Shown piece after piece: positions 1 to 9,306 of a stretch of 64,000 nt of DNA (position 1 is its first letter; every line of letters starts with the position of its first letter). Source of the DNA: Asaia bogorensis (GTDB lineage: Bacteria; Pseudomonadota; Alphaproteobacteria; Acetobacterales; Acetobacteraceae); contig CAMBMS010000003.1 of the NCBI GenBank assembly GCA_945868845.1, positions 62,001-126,000 of the forward strand, in the 5' to 3' direction. The translations under genes were made by a program, and so were the position numbers. The notes beneath the pieces were generated by a model. That model saw only the letters and a program-made list of their open reading frames with translations. It was not told the DNA's origin and ran no database searches.

Positions 1-344
1 TTACCGCCAGAATGAAGGGTAGTGAGAATGACTTCCAGCGCGCTCAGATGCTTGAATTTCGGATGCGGATCCACCGGGATGCCACGGCCATTATCGCGCA
101 CGGTGATAAAATTTCCGGGATCAAGAGAGAATTCGATGAAGCTGGCATGGCCAGCCACCGCCTCGTCCATCGCATTGTCGAGAATTTCGGCGGCCAGATG
201 GTGCAGCGCGTTTTCATCGGTGCCGCCGATATACATACCGGGACGGCGGCGTACCGGTTCCAGGCCCTCTAAAACCTCAATGTCCTTGGCAGAGTATTCG
301 TCGCGTTTGCCGTTGTCGGCAGGGGCGTCAAAAAGATCGTCCAT
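1..344 (-). CDS. parE: DNA topoisomerase IV subunit B, N-terminal part (runs off the window)
   Basis: ATPase subunit of topoisomerase IV, which unlinks daughter chromosomes. Only the first 114 codons are present; the gene continues beyond base 1. Seen: a GHKL ATPase fold start with VLEGLEPVRRRPGMYIG near residue 22, the Mg/ATP N-box EILDNAMDEAVAG near residue 50, and the G1 box DNGRGIPVD near residue 78. The lead-in YSAKDIEVLEGL and the GGTDENALHHLAAEILDNAMDE wording resemble alphaproteobacterial ParE more than GyrB, but the distinguishing C-terminal half is missing. The start ATG is at 344. It is divergent from the broken hydrolase at 464. Confidence 0.88.
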   Translation of the reverse strand, partial: MDDLFDAPADNGKRDEYSAKDIEVLEGLEPVRRRPGMYIGGTDENALHHLAAEILDNAMDEAVAGHASFIEFSLDPGNFITVRDNGRGIPVDPHPKFKHLSALEVILTTLHSGG

Positions 345-463
345 ACTGTATTCCTGTAGGCAGGCGGCACGCTATCCGCGACCAGCGCGCCGAGGCAAGA
401 GAATTCCTGATGCGTTGGACGAGGAATCTGACTAGATATTTGCCGACCGCCGGAGGGTACCCC

Positions 464-1497
464 ATGATCTTTCGCCAGCTTTTTGAGCCTATCTCCTGCA
501 CCTATAGCTACCTAATCGACAGCCGACGCAGCGGAGAGGTGCTGATCATTGACCCCGCGCTAGAAAAAGTGGATCGATATTTGCAACTTACCTCCGAGCT
601 GAACCTACATCTCGTCAAGGCGGTAGATACACATTTGCACGCCGATCATATTACCGGTCTCGGCGCGCTACGTGATCGTACGCATTGCATTACCGTCATG
701 GGGGAACAGAGCAAGATCGACGTCGTCTCCATGCGCCTTGCCGATGGCGACACGCTGGAGATCGAGGGAATCAGCCTCGATGTCCTCTATACTCCCGGTC
801 ACACAGACGATTCCTATAGCTTCTACATGGGCGATCGCGTCTTTACGGGCGACACGTTGATGATTCGTGGAACCGGGCGTACAGATTTTCAGAATGGCGA
901 TCCGCACGCGCAATATGACTAGCTATTCAACCGCTTGCTGACGCTCCCCGAGGACACAATGGTTTTTCCAGGCCATGACTATAAAGGCGATACGGTCAGC
1001 ACGATCGGAGAGGAGCGCGCCTTCACCCCCCGGCTGCAAGTAAAGTCTGTAGATGAATATGTGGCACTAATGAACGGGTTGAATCTGTCCAACCCAAAGA
1101 TGATGGATGTAGCGGTACCAGCAAATATCCATCAGGGCCTGACGCAAAAACGCATCGCCGAACAGGGCTGGGCCGTCACCGCACAAGACGCGATCGGTAT
1201 CATCGCCCACCCCGATGTGGTGCTGATCGATTTGCAGGAAAAAACGAACGCGCCCGGCATGGCGAAATTCCCGGCACGCTGCATCTGCCCTATCCCGACT
1301 TACAGGAAAACACCACCGTCGGTGGTGTGCTGCAGATTTTGGCAGAGACGACGAACAAAACTCTGCTGTTCTATTGTGCTTTCGGCGAACGCTCTGCCAT
1401 GGCGGTACAGGCGTCGCAGGATGTCGGGCTGAAAAACGCGCGGCATATTGAGGGCGACATTGATGCTTGGAAGAAGGCCGGCGGAAAGCTGGCGTAG
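464..1497 (+). pseudogene. MBL-fold persulfide dioxygenase fused to rhodanese domain, broken by a stop and a frameshift
   Basis: The intact ancestor would be a two-domain sulfur protein: a metallo-beta-lactamase-fold persulfide dioxygenase (ETHE1/Blh type) followed by a rhodanese. Seen: the metal motif THLHADHITG, the later ligands YTPGHTDDS and FTGDTL, then VFPGHDY, and a C-terminal rhodanese with active loop CAFGERS. A good ribosome site (GGAGGG at 452-457) precedes the ATG. Two lesions: an in-frame TAG at 920-922 (TCG to TAG would explain it) in the middle of the hydrolase domain, and one missing base in the A-rich stretch near 1241-1250 that throws the rhodanese into another frame, ending at 1495-1497. 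Everything else aligns without gaps, so the damage is recent or, less likely, two sequencing errors. Confidence 0.8.
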
Positions 1498-1527
1498 GTG
1501 ATGTGGCATGCGGCGTCGCGCACCGGT

Positions 1528-1926
1528 TTAATCTAGGTCGCGCGCCACTTTAGGCGCATGCAGCAGCCGGCTGATTTTCGCTGCTTCCTCCAGCGTGTGG
1601 TCGGGATAGAACGAAATCTCCGGCACGACGCGCAAGCGCAACGCATGCGCCACCTGTCCGCGCAGATAGGGCGCGGTGCGCTTCAAGGCCGGTAGCAGCG
1701 TATCAATATCGGTGCGCCCGAGACGCGCCACGAAGGCGGTAGCGCGCCTCAAATCGGGGCTAACACGCACTTCCGTGACGGTGATGGTGGCCGTGACCAG
1801 ATCCGGGTCGCGGAATTCGTTGCGGGCGAACACACTGGCGAGCACGTGACGGATTTCCTCTGCCACTCGCAACTGGCGTTGGGAGGGGGCTCCAGCCTCA
1901 GTGTGGACAGCGCCAGCACGCTTCAA
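1528..1926 (-). CDS. rbfA: 30S ribosome-binding factor A
   Basis: Late 30S subunit maturation factor that binds near the 5' end of 16S rRNA and is important for growth in the cold. 132 residues, normal for the family, with the KH-type core: RQLRVAEEIRHVLASVF at residues 17-33, then VTVTEVRVSPDLRRATAFV and the C-terminal RVVPEISFYPDHTLEEA. Last gene of the rimP-nusA-ylxR-infB-rbfA operon; its start overlaps the end of infB by four bases (ATGA type), so it is probably translationally coupled. Confidence 0.93.
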   Translation of the reverse strand: MKRAGAVHTEAGAPSQRQLRVAEEIRHVLASVFARNEFRDPDLVTATITVTEVRVSPDLRRATAFVARLGRTDIDTLLPALKRTAPYLRGQVAHALRLRVVPEISFYPDHTLEEAAKISRLLHAPKVARDLD

Positions 1927-4616
1927 GCCGGCACCAGCTCGGTTTCATAGCATTCGACCATGTCGCCATCCTGCAGGTCGTTGAAGTTAGCGAAAGAGAG
2001 GCCGCATTCATAACCGCGTGCCACTTCCCGCACATCGTCCTTAAAGCGCTTCAACTGCGTCAGTTCGCCCGCATGGATGACCACATTGTCACGCAGCAGG
2101 CGTACGCCGGCGCCCCGCTTGACCACGCCCTCAGTAATCATGCAGCCCGCGACCTTGCCGGTCTTTGTGATGTTGAAAACCTTACGGATTTCCGCATAGC
2201 CAAGGAATTTTTCGCGTACCTTCGGTGCGATTTTCCCCTTCACCAGTTTCTCCACGTCGTCGGAGACGTCGTAGATGATGGAGTAATAGCGAATATCGAC
2301 GCCATCGCGCTGCGCCAGTTCGCGCGCCTGGGCAGTGGCGCGCACGTTGAAGGCGATGATGACGGCACCGGATGATTTCGCCAGATGAATGTCGCTTTCC
2401 GTGATCTGGCCCACGCCGGACAGCAGCACGCGCACTTTTACTTCATCGACGCTGTGCTTAATCGCCGTCGCCTGCAAGGCTTCGGCGGAGCCTTGCACAT
2501 CCGCCTTAATCAGTACGGTGATTTCCTTCTGCACGCCGGCCTGAATGCGGGCGAGCATTTCTTCCAACGTGCCGCGCGCCGCGATGGTCACGCCAGTGGC
2601 ACGATCCTTCGCCCGGCGGTCGCGAAATTCGGTGATCTCGCGCGCCCGGCTTTCGTTTTCGACAACCACGAACGGTTCCCCGGCGGATGGCACGCCTGCG
2701 AGGCCGAGGATTTCGACGGGTGTCGAGGGGCCAGCATATTTCAGTTGCTGGCCCTTGTCGTCCAGCATGGCGCGCACGCGGCCCCATTCGGAACCAGCGA
2801 CGACGATATCGCCGGGAAACAACGTGCCCTTTTGCACTAGCACCGTTGCTACTGGACCACGCCCGCGATCGAGGCGGCTCTCGATGATGGAGCCTTCTGC
2901 GTTGCGCTCGGGATTAGCTTTTAGGTCGAGGATTTCGGCCTGTAGGAGGATGGCTTCCTCGAGTTTTTCCAGGCCGGTCTTCTTCAGGGCGGAAACTTCC
3001 ACGTCCTGCGTCTCGCCGCCCATTTCCTCGACGACGATGTCATGTTGCAGCAACTCCTGCCGCACGCGGTTGGGGTTGGCGTCCGGGCGGTCCATCTTGT
3101 TGATGGCGATGATGATCGGCGCGTTGGCAGCCTTGGCATGGCGAATCGCCTCGACCGTCTGCGGCATCACGCCATCGTCGGCGGCGACCACCAGCACGAC
3201 GATATCGGTGACCGACGCGCCGCGCGAACGCATGGCAGTAAAGGCCTCATGACCCGGCGTATCCAGGAAAGTGATCTGCCCGCCGGACGGCAAATTCACC
3301 TGATAGGCGCCGATATGCTGGGTGATGCCACCGGCCTCGCGGCCCGCCACGTCGGTGGCGCGTAAGGCATCCAGCAAGGAGGTCTTGCCGTGATCAACAT
3401 GGCCCATGATAGTGACCACGGGCGGGCGGGCTTCCAGCTCGATGTCGCTGTCGGTGGTGCCTTCCAACCCTTGCTCAACATCGGATTCGGAAACGCGCTT
3501 GGCGCGATGGCCAAATTCCTGCACCACCAATTCTGCGGTGTCGGCATCCAGGCTTTGCGTGATGGTGGCCATCACGCCCATCTTCATCAGTGCCTTGATG
3601 ACATCGGGCGCACGCGCGGCCATGCGGCTAGCCAATTCCTGCACGGTGATGGCATCGGGCAAGATGACCTCGCGCACCACTTTTACCTGGTCGGAGCGCA
3701 GGGCTTCCAGTTCCTGCTGACGGCGTTCGCGGTCGCGCTGACGGCGGATCGAGGCGAGGGAACGGACGCGTTCGTCCTCGCCCTCGATCGCGGCCTGGAC
3801 ATCGATGCGCCCGGTGCGTCGGCTATCGGGGGTGAGTTGTACTTTCTTGGGCGGCACGACCGCGGCGCCACGACGCGCGCCGGGTGGGCCGCCGCCGGGG
3901 CGCCGGACGGCGGGGCGGGCTTCGTCGTCTTCCTCCGCCATGTCGGGGCGGCCGGGGCGCAAGCGCAGGGTTTCCGTGGGCGTAGCCGGCCCCGGGGTGG
4001 GCGGCTTGCGGCGGGCCTCCTCCGCCGGGCGGGTTTCGGCAACCTGCGCGATGACGGTGGCTTCGACAGTTTTCCGGGCTTCTTCGGCTTCGCGTGCGGC
4101 TGCTTCCTCCATCGCCTTGTGGCGAGTTTCTGCCTCGGCGGCCTTGCGCGCCTCCTCTTCGCGCCGGCGAGCTTCCTCGGCGGCGGAGAGGATGGAAATT
4201 TTTTCCCGTTCGCGCCGTTCCACATCGAACTTCGCAGAATCGCGCTGCTGTTCCAGAAGCGCGCGCTGGCGGGCCGCGAGTTCCGTTGCCGTCAGGGCAC
4301 GCGGCGGCGGTGCCACGGAGGCGCGCTCAATTTGCATAGGCGACGGCAAAGCACGGCTGGCCGGGTTCACCGCCGCGGCGGTTGGGAGTGGCTCGGCCAC
4401 GGAGGTTGCGGCGGAGGCAGGTGTCAAGCTACCGGGTGCGCCAGCGGGGTTGGGGGTGCGCTTTTTGCGCACTTCCACCTGCACCACCTTGGAACGGCCA
4501 TGCGAGAAGCTCTGCCGAACAGAGCCCGCGTCCACGGTGCGGCCCAGCTCCAGCCGCCCGGCCGGCCGCAGTGAAAGTCGGCCTTTAGCCACGTCCTCAT
4601 TCTTACCGTCGCTCAT
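1923..4616 (-). CDS. infB: Translation initiation factor IF-2
   Basis: GTPase that brings initiator tRNA to the 30S subunit. 897 residues. The first 390 or so are low complexity, rich in Ala, Pro, Arg and Glu, with a charged coiled stretch ([17 protein letters not shown]) typical of alphaproteobacterial IF-2. The G domain then shows the P-loop [15 protein letters not shown], switch [14 protein letters not shown] and NKMDRP, followed by the beta-barrel and the C-terminal fMet-tRNA-binding domain ending [15 protein letters not shown]. Its ATG overlaps the stop of the upstream ylxR-like gene by four bases, and its own end overlaps rbfA. Confidence 0.97.
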   Translation of the reverse strand: MSDGKNEDVAKGRLSLRPAGRLELGRTVDAGSVRQSFSHGRSKVVQVEVRKKRTPNPAGAPGSLTPASAATSVAEPLPTAAAVNPASRALPSPMQIERASVAPPPRALTATELAARQRALLEQQRDSAKFDVERREREKISILSAAEEARRREEEARKAAEAETRHKAMEEAAAREAEEARKTVEATVIAQVAETRPAEEARRKPPTPGPATPTETLRLRPGRPDMAEEDDEARPAVRRPGGGPPGARRGAAVVPPKKVQLTPDSRRTGRIDVQAAIEGEDERVRSLASIRRQRDRERRQQELEALRSDQVKVVREVILPDAITVQELASRMAARAPDVIKALMKMGVMATITQSLDADTAELVVQEFGHRAKRVSESDVEQGLEGTTDSDIELEARPPVVTIMGHVDHGKTSLLDALRATDVAGREAGGITQHIGAYQVNLPSGGQITFLDTPGHEAFTAMRSRGASVTDIVVLVVAADDGVMPQTVEAIRHAKAANAPIIIAINKMDRPDANPNRVRQELLQHDIVVEEMGGETQDVEVSALKKTGLEKLEEAILLQAEILDLKANPERNAEGSIIESRLDRGRGPVATVLVQKGTLFPGDIVVAGSEWGRVRAMLDDKGQQLKYAGPSTPVEILGLAGVPSAGEPFVVVENESRAREITEFRDRRAKDRATGVTIAARGTLEEMLARIQAGVQKEITVLIKADVQGSAEALQATAIKHSVDEVKVRVLLSGVGQITESDIHLAKSSGAVIIAFNVRATAQARELAQRDGVDIRYYSIIYDVSDDVEKLVKGKIAPKVREKFLGYAEIRKVFNITKTGKVAGCMITEGVVKRGAGVRLLRDNVVIHAGELTQLKRFKDDVREVARGYECGLSFANFNDLQDGDMVECYETELVPA

Positions 4617-5452
4617 GCACCAATCCGTCCGTTACCGTCTACCGCTTCGTCACCCGCCTTGGCACCATCGCCGGACAGGCTCTCCTTTTGGTCGTCATCA
4701 AGGCTAGTGTTCTGGCCCCGAAGGCCCGCCAGCCGGTCACACTCCGTTCGCAGCACCACAGCCAACCGACCCGGCGCCACCGCCACATGGACCACATGTT
4801 CACGGCCGAAAACCGCGCCCAGTGCGTCCCCCGGCAGCGGCGCCACCACGGGTATCCTACCCTGCCAGCCCGAAAGAAAGCGCGCCCGTTCCTGCGCGCT
4901 GCCATCCGCGGCCTGCACCACCAACCCAACGCGCCCGGCATCGAACCACTCGCGTGCCTTCTGAAAACCACAGACGGACTGCCCGGCCCGCCGGGTCAGT
5001 CCCAACACCTCACTGATCCGCCGGACCAGCCCTGCCTGAAGAACGGCGAGGAGATCGGCGGCCACCAGGACCTGACCTCTCCCTTCGCCTTTTCCGGCCG
5101 CGCGGTTGAAGGCGCCACGCGTACGGGCGGTTTCTACCACATCGCCAAGCGCGCTCAACCAGATTCCCCGCCCCGGCAGGTTTGCGGTGAGATCAGGCAC
5201 GATTTTCCGGTCCGGACTAACGACAAAACGGATCATCCGCTCCTTCGGCAGCCGCGCACGCGTCACGGCGCAACGGCGCAGCGGCCCGGTTTCCTCCGCC
5301 TCCGTATCCAGCTCGGCAATGTCGGCGGTATCGGTCGTCGCAAGTCCCCTATTTATTTTCGTCTTCGAACCAGTGTGCGCGCGCAGCCATGATGACCACG
5401 TTCGCTGCTTCCTCGTCCATTGCCTCGACGCCAACGATCTCGATGAGTTCAT
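4613..5452 (-). CDS. YlxR/DUF448 RNA-binding protein with L7Ae-like second domain; start uncertain
   Basis: Two domains: an N-terminal YlxR (DUF448) domain, seen as [22 protein letters not shown] and LPGRGIWLS, and a C-terminal L7Ae/L30e-like domain, seen as [18 protein letters not shown]. The family sits between nusA and infB in many bacteria and is thought to bind RNA during transcription or translation. The homologous part begins only near base 5340, just after the nusA stop, but there is no ATG, GTG or TTG in frame there. The nearest are TTG at 5434 and ATG at 5452, both inside nusA and without a ribosome site; an AGGGGA just downstream of the nusA stop suggests that the original start was lost or is non-standard. 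The coordinates given use the ATG. Confidence 0.75.
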   Translation of the reverse strand: MNSSRSLASRQWTRKQRTWSSWLRAHTGSKTKINRGLATTDTADIAELDTEAEETGPLRRCAVTRARLPKERMIRFVVSPDRKIVPDLTANLPGRGIWLSALGDVVETARTRGAFNRAAGKGEGRGQVLVAADLLAVLQAGLVRRISEVLGLTRRAGQSVCGFQKAREWFDAGRVGLVVQAADGSAQERARFLSGWQGRIPVVAPLPGDALGAVFGREHVVHVAVAPGRLAVVLRTECDRLAGLRGQNTSLDDDQKESLSGDGAKAGDEAVDGNGRIGA

Positions 5453-6857
5453 CAGAAGCGAGATCGGCGAGGTCGTCGAGAGTTTTGATTCCTTTTTCGC
5501 CGAGGGCGACCTGCATCACCGGGGTCAGCGCCTTGATCGCTGCAATCTCGTCCGTCACGCCGAGTTCCTGGCGCTTATCATCGAGCGCGCTGTCGCGGCG
5601 GACGATGAAGGCCTCGCCACGACGGACCAGTTCGGCGGCGATATCCTCGTCGAAACCTTCGATCTCGCCGAGTTCTTCCAGCGGGGTGAATACCAGTTCT
5701 TCGATCGTGTTGAAGCCTTCGGTCACCAGCAGGGCGGCGATTACGTCGTCCACGTCCAGTGCCTCGACGAACAGGCCAGAGCGGCGGCGGAACTCTTCCT
5801 GCCGGCGTTCGCTTTCCTCGGCCTCCGTCAGAATATCGATATCCCAGCGGGTTAGTTGCGAGGCAAGACGGACATTTTGGCCGCGCCGGCCAATCGCTAA
5901 TGAAAGCTGGTCATCGGGCACCACGACTTCAACCCGCCCGGCCTCTTCGTCCATCACCACCTTGGTCACTTCGGCCGGCGCGAGCGCGTTCACCACGAAG
6001 GTGGCCGTCTGCGACGACCAGGGGATGATATCGATCTTCTCGCCCTGCAATTCAGCCACCACCGCCTGCACGCGCGATCCGCGCATGCCAACGCAGGCGC
6101 CGACCGGATCGATGGAGGAATCACGGCTGATCACTGCCATCTTGGCACGCGAGCCAGGATCGCGGGAGACCGCTTTAATTTCGATAATGCCGTCATAGAT
6201 TTCCGGCACTTCCTGGGCAAACAATTTTGCCAAAAAACTAGGATGCGTACGCGAGAGAAAAATTTGCGGTCCACGTGGCTCCTCGCGCACGTCGTAGATA
6301 TAGGCGCGCACACGATCTCCGTTGCGGAAGCTTTCGCGCGGGATTAGTTCGTCGCGGCGTAGTAGGGCTTCCGCCTTGCCGAGCTCCACCATCAGGTTGC
6401 CGTATTCGGTGCGCTTCACGGTGCCGTTGATGATCTCGCCGACACGGTCCTTAAAGTCCTCGTACTGCTTCTTGCGTTCATATTCGCGTACACGTTGCAC
6501 AAGCACCTGCTTAGCGGTCTGCGCGGCGATGCGACCAAAATCGATCGGCGGCAGCGGATCGACCAGATGGCCGCCAAGTTCGATATCGGGCTGAAATTTA
6601 CGTGCGATATTGATCGGGATCTGCGTCTCTTCGTTCTCGACCGTTTCTACCGCTTCGGTCCACCGCGACAAGCGCACATCGCCGTTCTTCCGATCGATGG
6701 TCGCGCGAATGTCTTTCTCATTGCCGTATTTAGCACGACCTGCCTTCTGGATCGCCTGTTCCATAGCTTCCAGAACTTCCTCGCGCTCGATGCTCTTCTC
6801 GCGCGCGACGGCGTCGGCGACCAGCAGCAATTCCGGGCGGGCGATCGCATTATCCAT
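5349..6857 (-). CDS. nusA: Transcription termination/antitermination factor NusA
   Basis: RNA-polymerase-bound factor that modulates pausing, termination and antitermination. 502 residues: N-terminal polymerase-binding domain (residues 1-125), S1 domain ([23 protein letters not shown]), KH1 and KH2 ([24 protein letters not shown] and [24 protein letters not shown]), then two acidic helix-hairpin-helix repeats at the C terminus ([37 protein letters not shown]), the usual alphaproteobacterial architecture. It lies 15 bases downstream of rimP. Confidence 0.97.
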   Translation of the reverse strand: MDNAIARPELLLVADAVAREKSIEREEVLEAMEQAIQKAGRAKYGNEKDIRATIDRKNGDVRLSRWTEAVETVENEETQIPINIARKFQPDIELGGHLVDPLPPIDFGRIAAQTAKQVLVQRVREYERKKQYEDFKDRVGEIINGTVKRTEYGNLMVELGKAEALLRRDELIPRESFRNGDRVRAYIYDVREEPRGPQIFLSRTHPSFLAKLFAQEVPEIYDGIIEIKAVSRDPGSRAKMAVISRDSSIDPVGACVGMRGSRVQAVVAELQGEKIDIIPWSSQTATFVVNALAPAEVTKVVMDEEAGRVEVVVPDDQLSLAIGRRGQNVRLASQLTRWDIDILTEAEESERRQEEFRRRSGLFVEALDVDDVIAALLVTEGFNTIEELVFTPLEELGEIEGFDEDIAAELVRRGEAFIVRRDSALDDKRQELGVTDEIAAIKALTPVMQVALGEKGIKTLDDLADLASDELIEIVGVEAMDEEAANVVIMAARAHWFEDENK

Positions 6858-6872
6858 ACTTGCCTCCTTTAC

Positions 6873-7409
6873 TCAATTCTGCACCGGCTGCGCCACGGTG
6901 GCGGCGATCAGGGCATCGGTCAACACAAGACGGGCGCGGCGCATATGTTCATGCGGCAATTTAACTTCTGCGCCATCGTCGAGGCGAAGGCACGCATGGA
7001 TCGCATCTGCGCCCAAAATAATACCGGCAAAGCGTTTGCGGCCATCGACGGGCACATCCATTTCCAGCCGCGCCTGATGGCCAGTGAAACGGTTCCAGTC
7101 TTTAACCCGCGTCAGCGGACGGTCAATGCCGGGGGAGGAAACTTCCAGGGTCCAGTTACCCTGGATCGGGTCTTCCACATCCAGTACAGCGCCGACGGCA
7201 CGGCTGATCGCCTCGCAATCCTCAACCGCCATGGCGGCGCCATCGGCGCGTTCGGCCATGATCTGTACAGTCGGGCGGTCGCGGCCCATGACGGCGACGC
7301 GCACCAACTCATAGCCCAGATCGACGATCGTCGGTGTGACGATGACGGCGAGCTTGGCGTCCAGGCCGGTCAGGCGCGGGACATCATCATGTGGCGAAAC
7401 CTGATCCAA
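6873..7409 (-). CDS. rimP: Ribosome maturation factor RimP
   Basis: Assembly factor for the 30S subunit and first gene of the nusA operon. Seen: [19 protein letters not shown], then [37 protein letters not shown], the family signature, and a C-terminal SH3-like part. 178 residues from the TTG at 7409. No ATG or GTG lies in frame upstream of the conserved core and no clear ribosome site precedes the TTG, so the start is the best available rather than proven. An intrinsic-terminator-like hairpin ends only two bases before this codon. Confidence 0.92.
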   Translation of the reverse strand: MDQVSPHDDVPRLTGLDAKLAVIVTPTIVDLGYELVRVAVMGRDRPTVQIMAERADGAAMAVEDCEAISRAVGAVLDVEDPIQGNWTLEVSSPGIDRPLTRVKDWNRFTGHQARLEMDVPVDGRKRFAGIILGADAIHACLRLDDGAEVKLPHEHMRRARLVLTDALIAATVAQPVQN

Positions 7410-7411
7410 AC

Positions 7412-7438
7412 AAAAAAAGGCGGCCGGTTAAGGCCACC
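7412..7438 (-). terminator. Hairpin with T-run immediately before rimP; possible attenuator
   Basis: Read on the minus strand: GGTGGCC, a six-base loop, GGCCGCC (seven pairs, one of them G.U), then seven T residues. This has the form of a rho-independent terminator. Its T-run ends two bases before the TTG of rimP, so any transcript entering from upstream would be stopped at, or have its start codon buried in, this structure. Known: the nusA operon of enterobacteria is autoregulated through leader termination. That this hairpin has that role is inference. Confidence 0.55.
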
Positions 7439-7715
7439 CCCCGTAGCTCTGCGGAGAATGATTTTACGAAGCTATACATAAAGCGCCCAGCCCCTCTTGG
7501 CAAGGATGTAATGGCGCGGGACGGTATAGATGAACACAACCGCAAGTACTACTTTTGCAAAAGCTTCATATTTTATAAGGAAATGGTAACGACTGGAAGC
7601 GGGTAAATGGGCTCTTTAGTGGCCCGGGTGAATTGGATTTTCCCCGGCTATCCGCTGGCCTTCGCGGTGGCGCTGGTGGTACGGCTCTGGATTACGGGCT
7701 AGGGCGTACGCCCTC

Positions 7716-7768
7716 TATCGGGCCAAACAGCCAAATGCGCATGTTGGTTTCCGTCAGATGACCCGATA
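7716..7768. repeat. Palindromic element, possible diverged copy of the intergenic repeat family seen at 28961, 44381 and 58430
   Basis: TATCGGG at 7716-7722 pairs with CCCGATA at 7762-7768, and CCAA with TTGG nearer the centre. On the minus strand the inside reads TCATCTGACGGAAAC followed by ACATGCGCATTTGG, which loosely resembles the centre of the copy at 44381 (CACCTAACGAAAAC then ATACTACTGTGG). Membership is uncertain. Confidence 0.35.
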
Positions 7769-8284
7769 CGACAGGAACGGAGATCGGGCTGCATCTACCG
7801 ATGGCGTGCGGGTTGGTTCTGGATTCGGTGCTGCCGCATGCCTGGGTTCGGTTCCTTGGCGCGGCCTGGTCGCTGTCCACCGAGTGGCAATTCTATCTGC
7901 TGGCGCTGCTGTTGTCCCGCTGTGGGATCACAGCACGGCGGATGATGGGGGCTGTTTCTGCTCCTCAGCATGCGCGGAATGAACGGGGGAGCGGCGGAAT
8001 GGCAGCTCAGCCGTGCCTTCCTGCCCACCCAGGCGAAATATTCAACCCTCGGCACTACCTCGTCTAAGTTCTTACCATCTGGCGGGGCGCGCGTGGGTAA
8101 GCTGGCGGCACCACTGCTGTCGACCGCAACCCTGTGCGCGGACCTGGGCATGATGGCGAGGTTGGCCACGATGCTGCGCCATCGCGCGCTACTGTGGCTG
8201 GGGGACTGGGGCTGGCCGCGCGTCGGCCCCCGGTTACCGCTTGACGGGGTCGCCCGGATCGCTGCGAGTATGCGGGCAAGCTGA
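7769..8284 (+). pseudogene. Decayed acyltransferase-3 (OafA/YrhL type) membrane protein
   Basis: Fragments of an integral membrane acyltransferase in two frames. Near 7861 the frame reads AAWSLSTEWQFYLLALLLSR, the WSLxxEWQFY segment of acyltransferase-3 proteins. After a shift near 7945-7955 the reading continues FLLLSMRGMNGG, WQLSRAFLPTQAKYSTLG and a late RHRALLWLGDWG, and stops at 8282-8284. No start and most transmembrane helices are gone. The stretch 7439-7715 before it holds no gene I can support; a 30-residue hydrophobic reading at 7607-7702 may be a further scrap. It is followed directly by dapB. Confidence 0.6.
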
Positions 8285-8301
8285 TCGAGGGAGTGGACAA
8301 A

Positions 8302-9072
8302 ATGCGCATGGGCATCGCCGGTGTGACCGGCCGCATGGGCCAGTTGCTAGTCGAGGAAGTTACCGCCGCAAAAGCCACCTTGGCGGGCGGCATCAATCGC
8401 CCGGGTTCGTCGAAATTGGTGCCGGTGGGCGTGAAACTGTTCCCCGATCTGGCGGCGCTGGCGGCGGATTCGGATGTGGTGATCGATTTCAGCCATGCCG
8501 CCGTGGCGGTGGAGCATGCGACGATCCTGGTGAAAGCGGGAAAAAGCTGGATCCTCGGAACGTCCGGGCTTTCGCTGGACGCCGAGGCGGCGGTGGCGGA
8601 GGCGGCGAAGGTCATCCCGGTCGTATATGCGTCCAACTTCGCCGCTGGGGTGAACCTAGTGCTGGCGCTGGCAGAGAAGATGGGGGCTGCGCTGCCTGCA
8701 GAAACATACGACGCGGAAATTTCCGATACGCATCACCGGCAGAAAGTTGATTCGCCCTCCGGCACCGCCATCGGCATCGGCCGCGCGGTCGCGACCGGGC
8801 GAGGTATCCGGCTGGAAGACCACATGATTTCGGGGCGGAATGGACATCATGGGGCGCGCAAGACCGGAGAGATCGGATTTGCGGCCGTTCGCGCCGGGCA
8901 GGTGGTGGGGGAACATAGCTTACTGTTCGCCTCCGCCACCGAGCATATCATGCTGACGCACCGCGCCTTCGACCGGCGCGCGTTTGCCGCCGGCGCAGTG
9001 CGGGCGGGCCAGTGGCTGCGGGGTAAGCCGGCACAACTGTACGATATGATGGATGTGCTTGGGATGCGCTGA
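8302..9072 (+). CDS. dapB: 4-hydroxy-tetrahydrodipicolinate reductase
   Basis: NAD(P)H-dependent reduction step of the diaminopimelate/lysine pathway. Seen: nucleotide-binding GVTGRMGQLL at the N terminus, VVIDFSHAAV, the family signature DTHHRQKVDSPSGTA with the catalytic His and Lys (about residue 148), and GRNGHHGARKTGEIGFAAVRAG. The ATG at 8302 is preferred over a GTG at 8293 because GAGGGAG at 8287-8293 is spaced correctly before it; this gives 256 residues. It appears to stand alone, with the nitrogen island beginning 235 bases later. Confidence 0.95.
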   Translation: MRMGIAGVTGRMGQLLVEEVTAAKATLAGGINRPGSSKLVPVGVKLFPDLAALAADSDVVIDFSHAAVAVEHATILVKAGKSWILGTSGLSLDAEAAVAEAAKVIPVVYASNFAAGVNLVLALAEKMGAALPAETYDAEISDTHHRQKVDSPSGTAIGIGRAVATGRGIRLEDHMISGRNGHHGARKTGEIGFAAVRAGQVVGEHSLLFASATEHIMLTHRAFDRRAFAAGAVRAGQWLRGKPAQLYDMMDVLGMR

Positions 9073-9217
9073 GCGTTCGCGGGGGTGAAGGGGAAGGACC
9101 GGCCGGTACCGAGCATGAATTGCCTATATTATAGTCAATTCCTGCACTAATTTGAGTTTTTCTCCAGGACAATTTGATGCCTTCGACAAAATGCCCGTTG
9201 ATTGGGTAAATCTGCCC

Positions 9218-9233
9218 TGGCATGGTATTTGCT
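9218..9233 (+). promoter_or_regulatory. Sigma-54 (RpoN) -24/-12 promoter upstream of urtA
   Basis: TGGCAT-GGTAT-TTGCT: the GG at 9219-9220 and the GC at 9231-9232 are separated by exactly ten bases, matching the TGGCAC-N5-TTGCW consensus at 10 of 11 defined positions. It lies 73 bases before the urtA ATG. Sigma-54 promoters need an activator; NtrC is the natural candidate for a urea uptake and urease cluster. A TGCAC at 9143-9147 could be half of an NtrC site, but no full dyad is visible. Confidence 0.72.
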
Positions 9234-9306
9234 TAAACCTCTCAAGCGGCGGCCAGGCGGGCCGACGTGTGGCACGTAACCATTAAGCGAGAGGATACAG
9301 GGGATT

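Noticed and set aside
3390-4574. Long plus-strand frame of 394 codons opposite infB
   Set aside because: It is a shadow of the GC-rich infB reading frame; no homology, no ribosome site, and composition rich in Arg, Gly and His as expected for an antisense frame.
6495-7481. 328-codon plus-strand frame opposite nusA and rimP
   Set aside because: Antisense shadow; both minus-strand genes carry family motifs.
7440-7600. Possible initiator tRNA gene before rimP, as in enterobacteria
   Set aside because: No tRNA-like cloverleaf or GTTCRA arm was found on either strand.
7391-7606. 71-codon plus-strand frame ([16 protein letters not shown]...)
   Set aside because: Begins inside rimP antisense and crosses the terminator-like hairpin; no recognised domain and no ribosome site.
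9073-9217. Full NtrC dyad before the sigma-54 site
   Set aside because: Only a single TGCAC half-site is visible; not enough to call an NtrC site.
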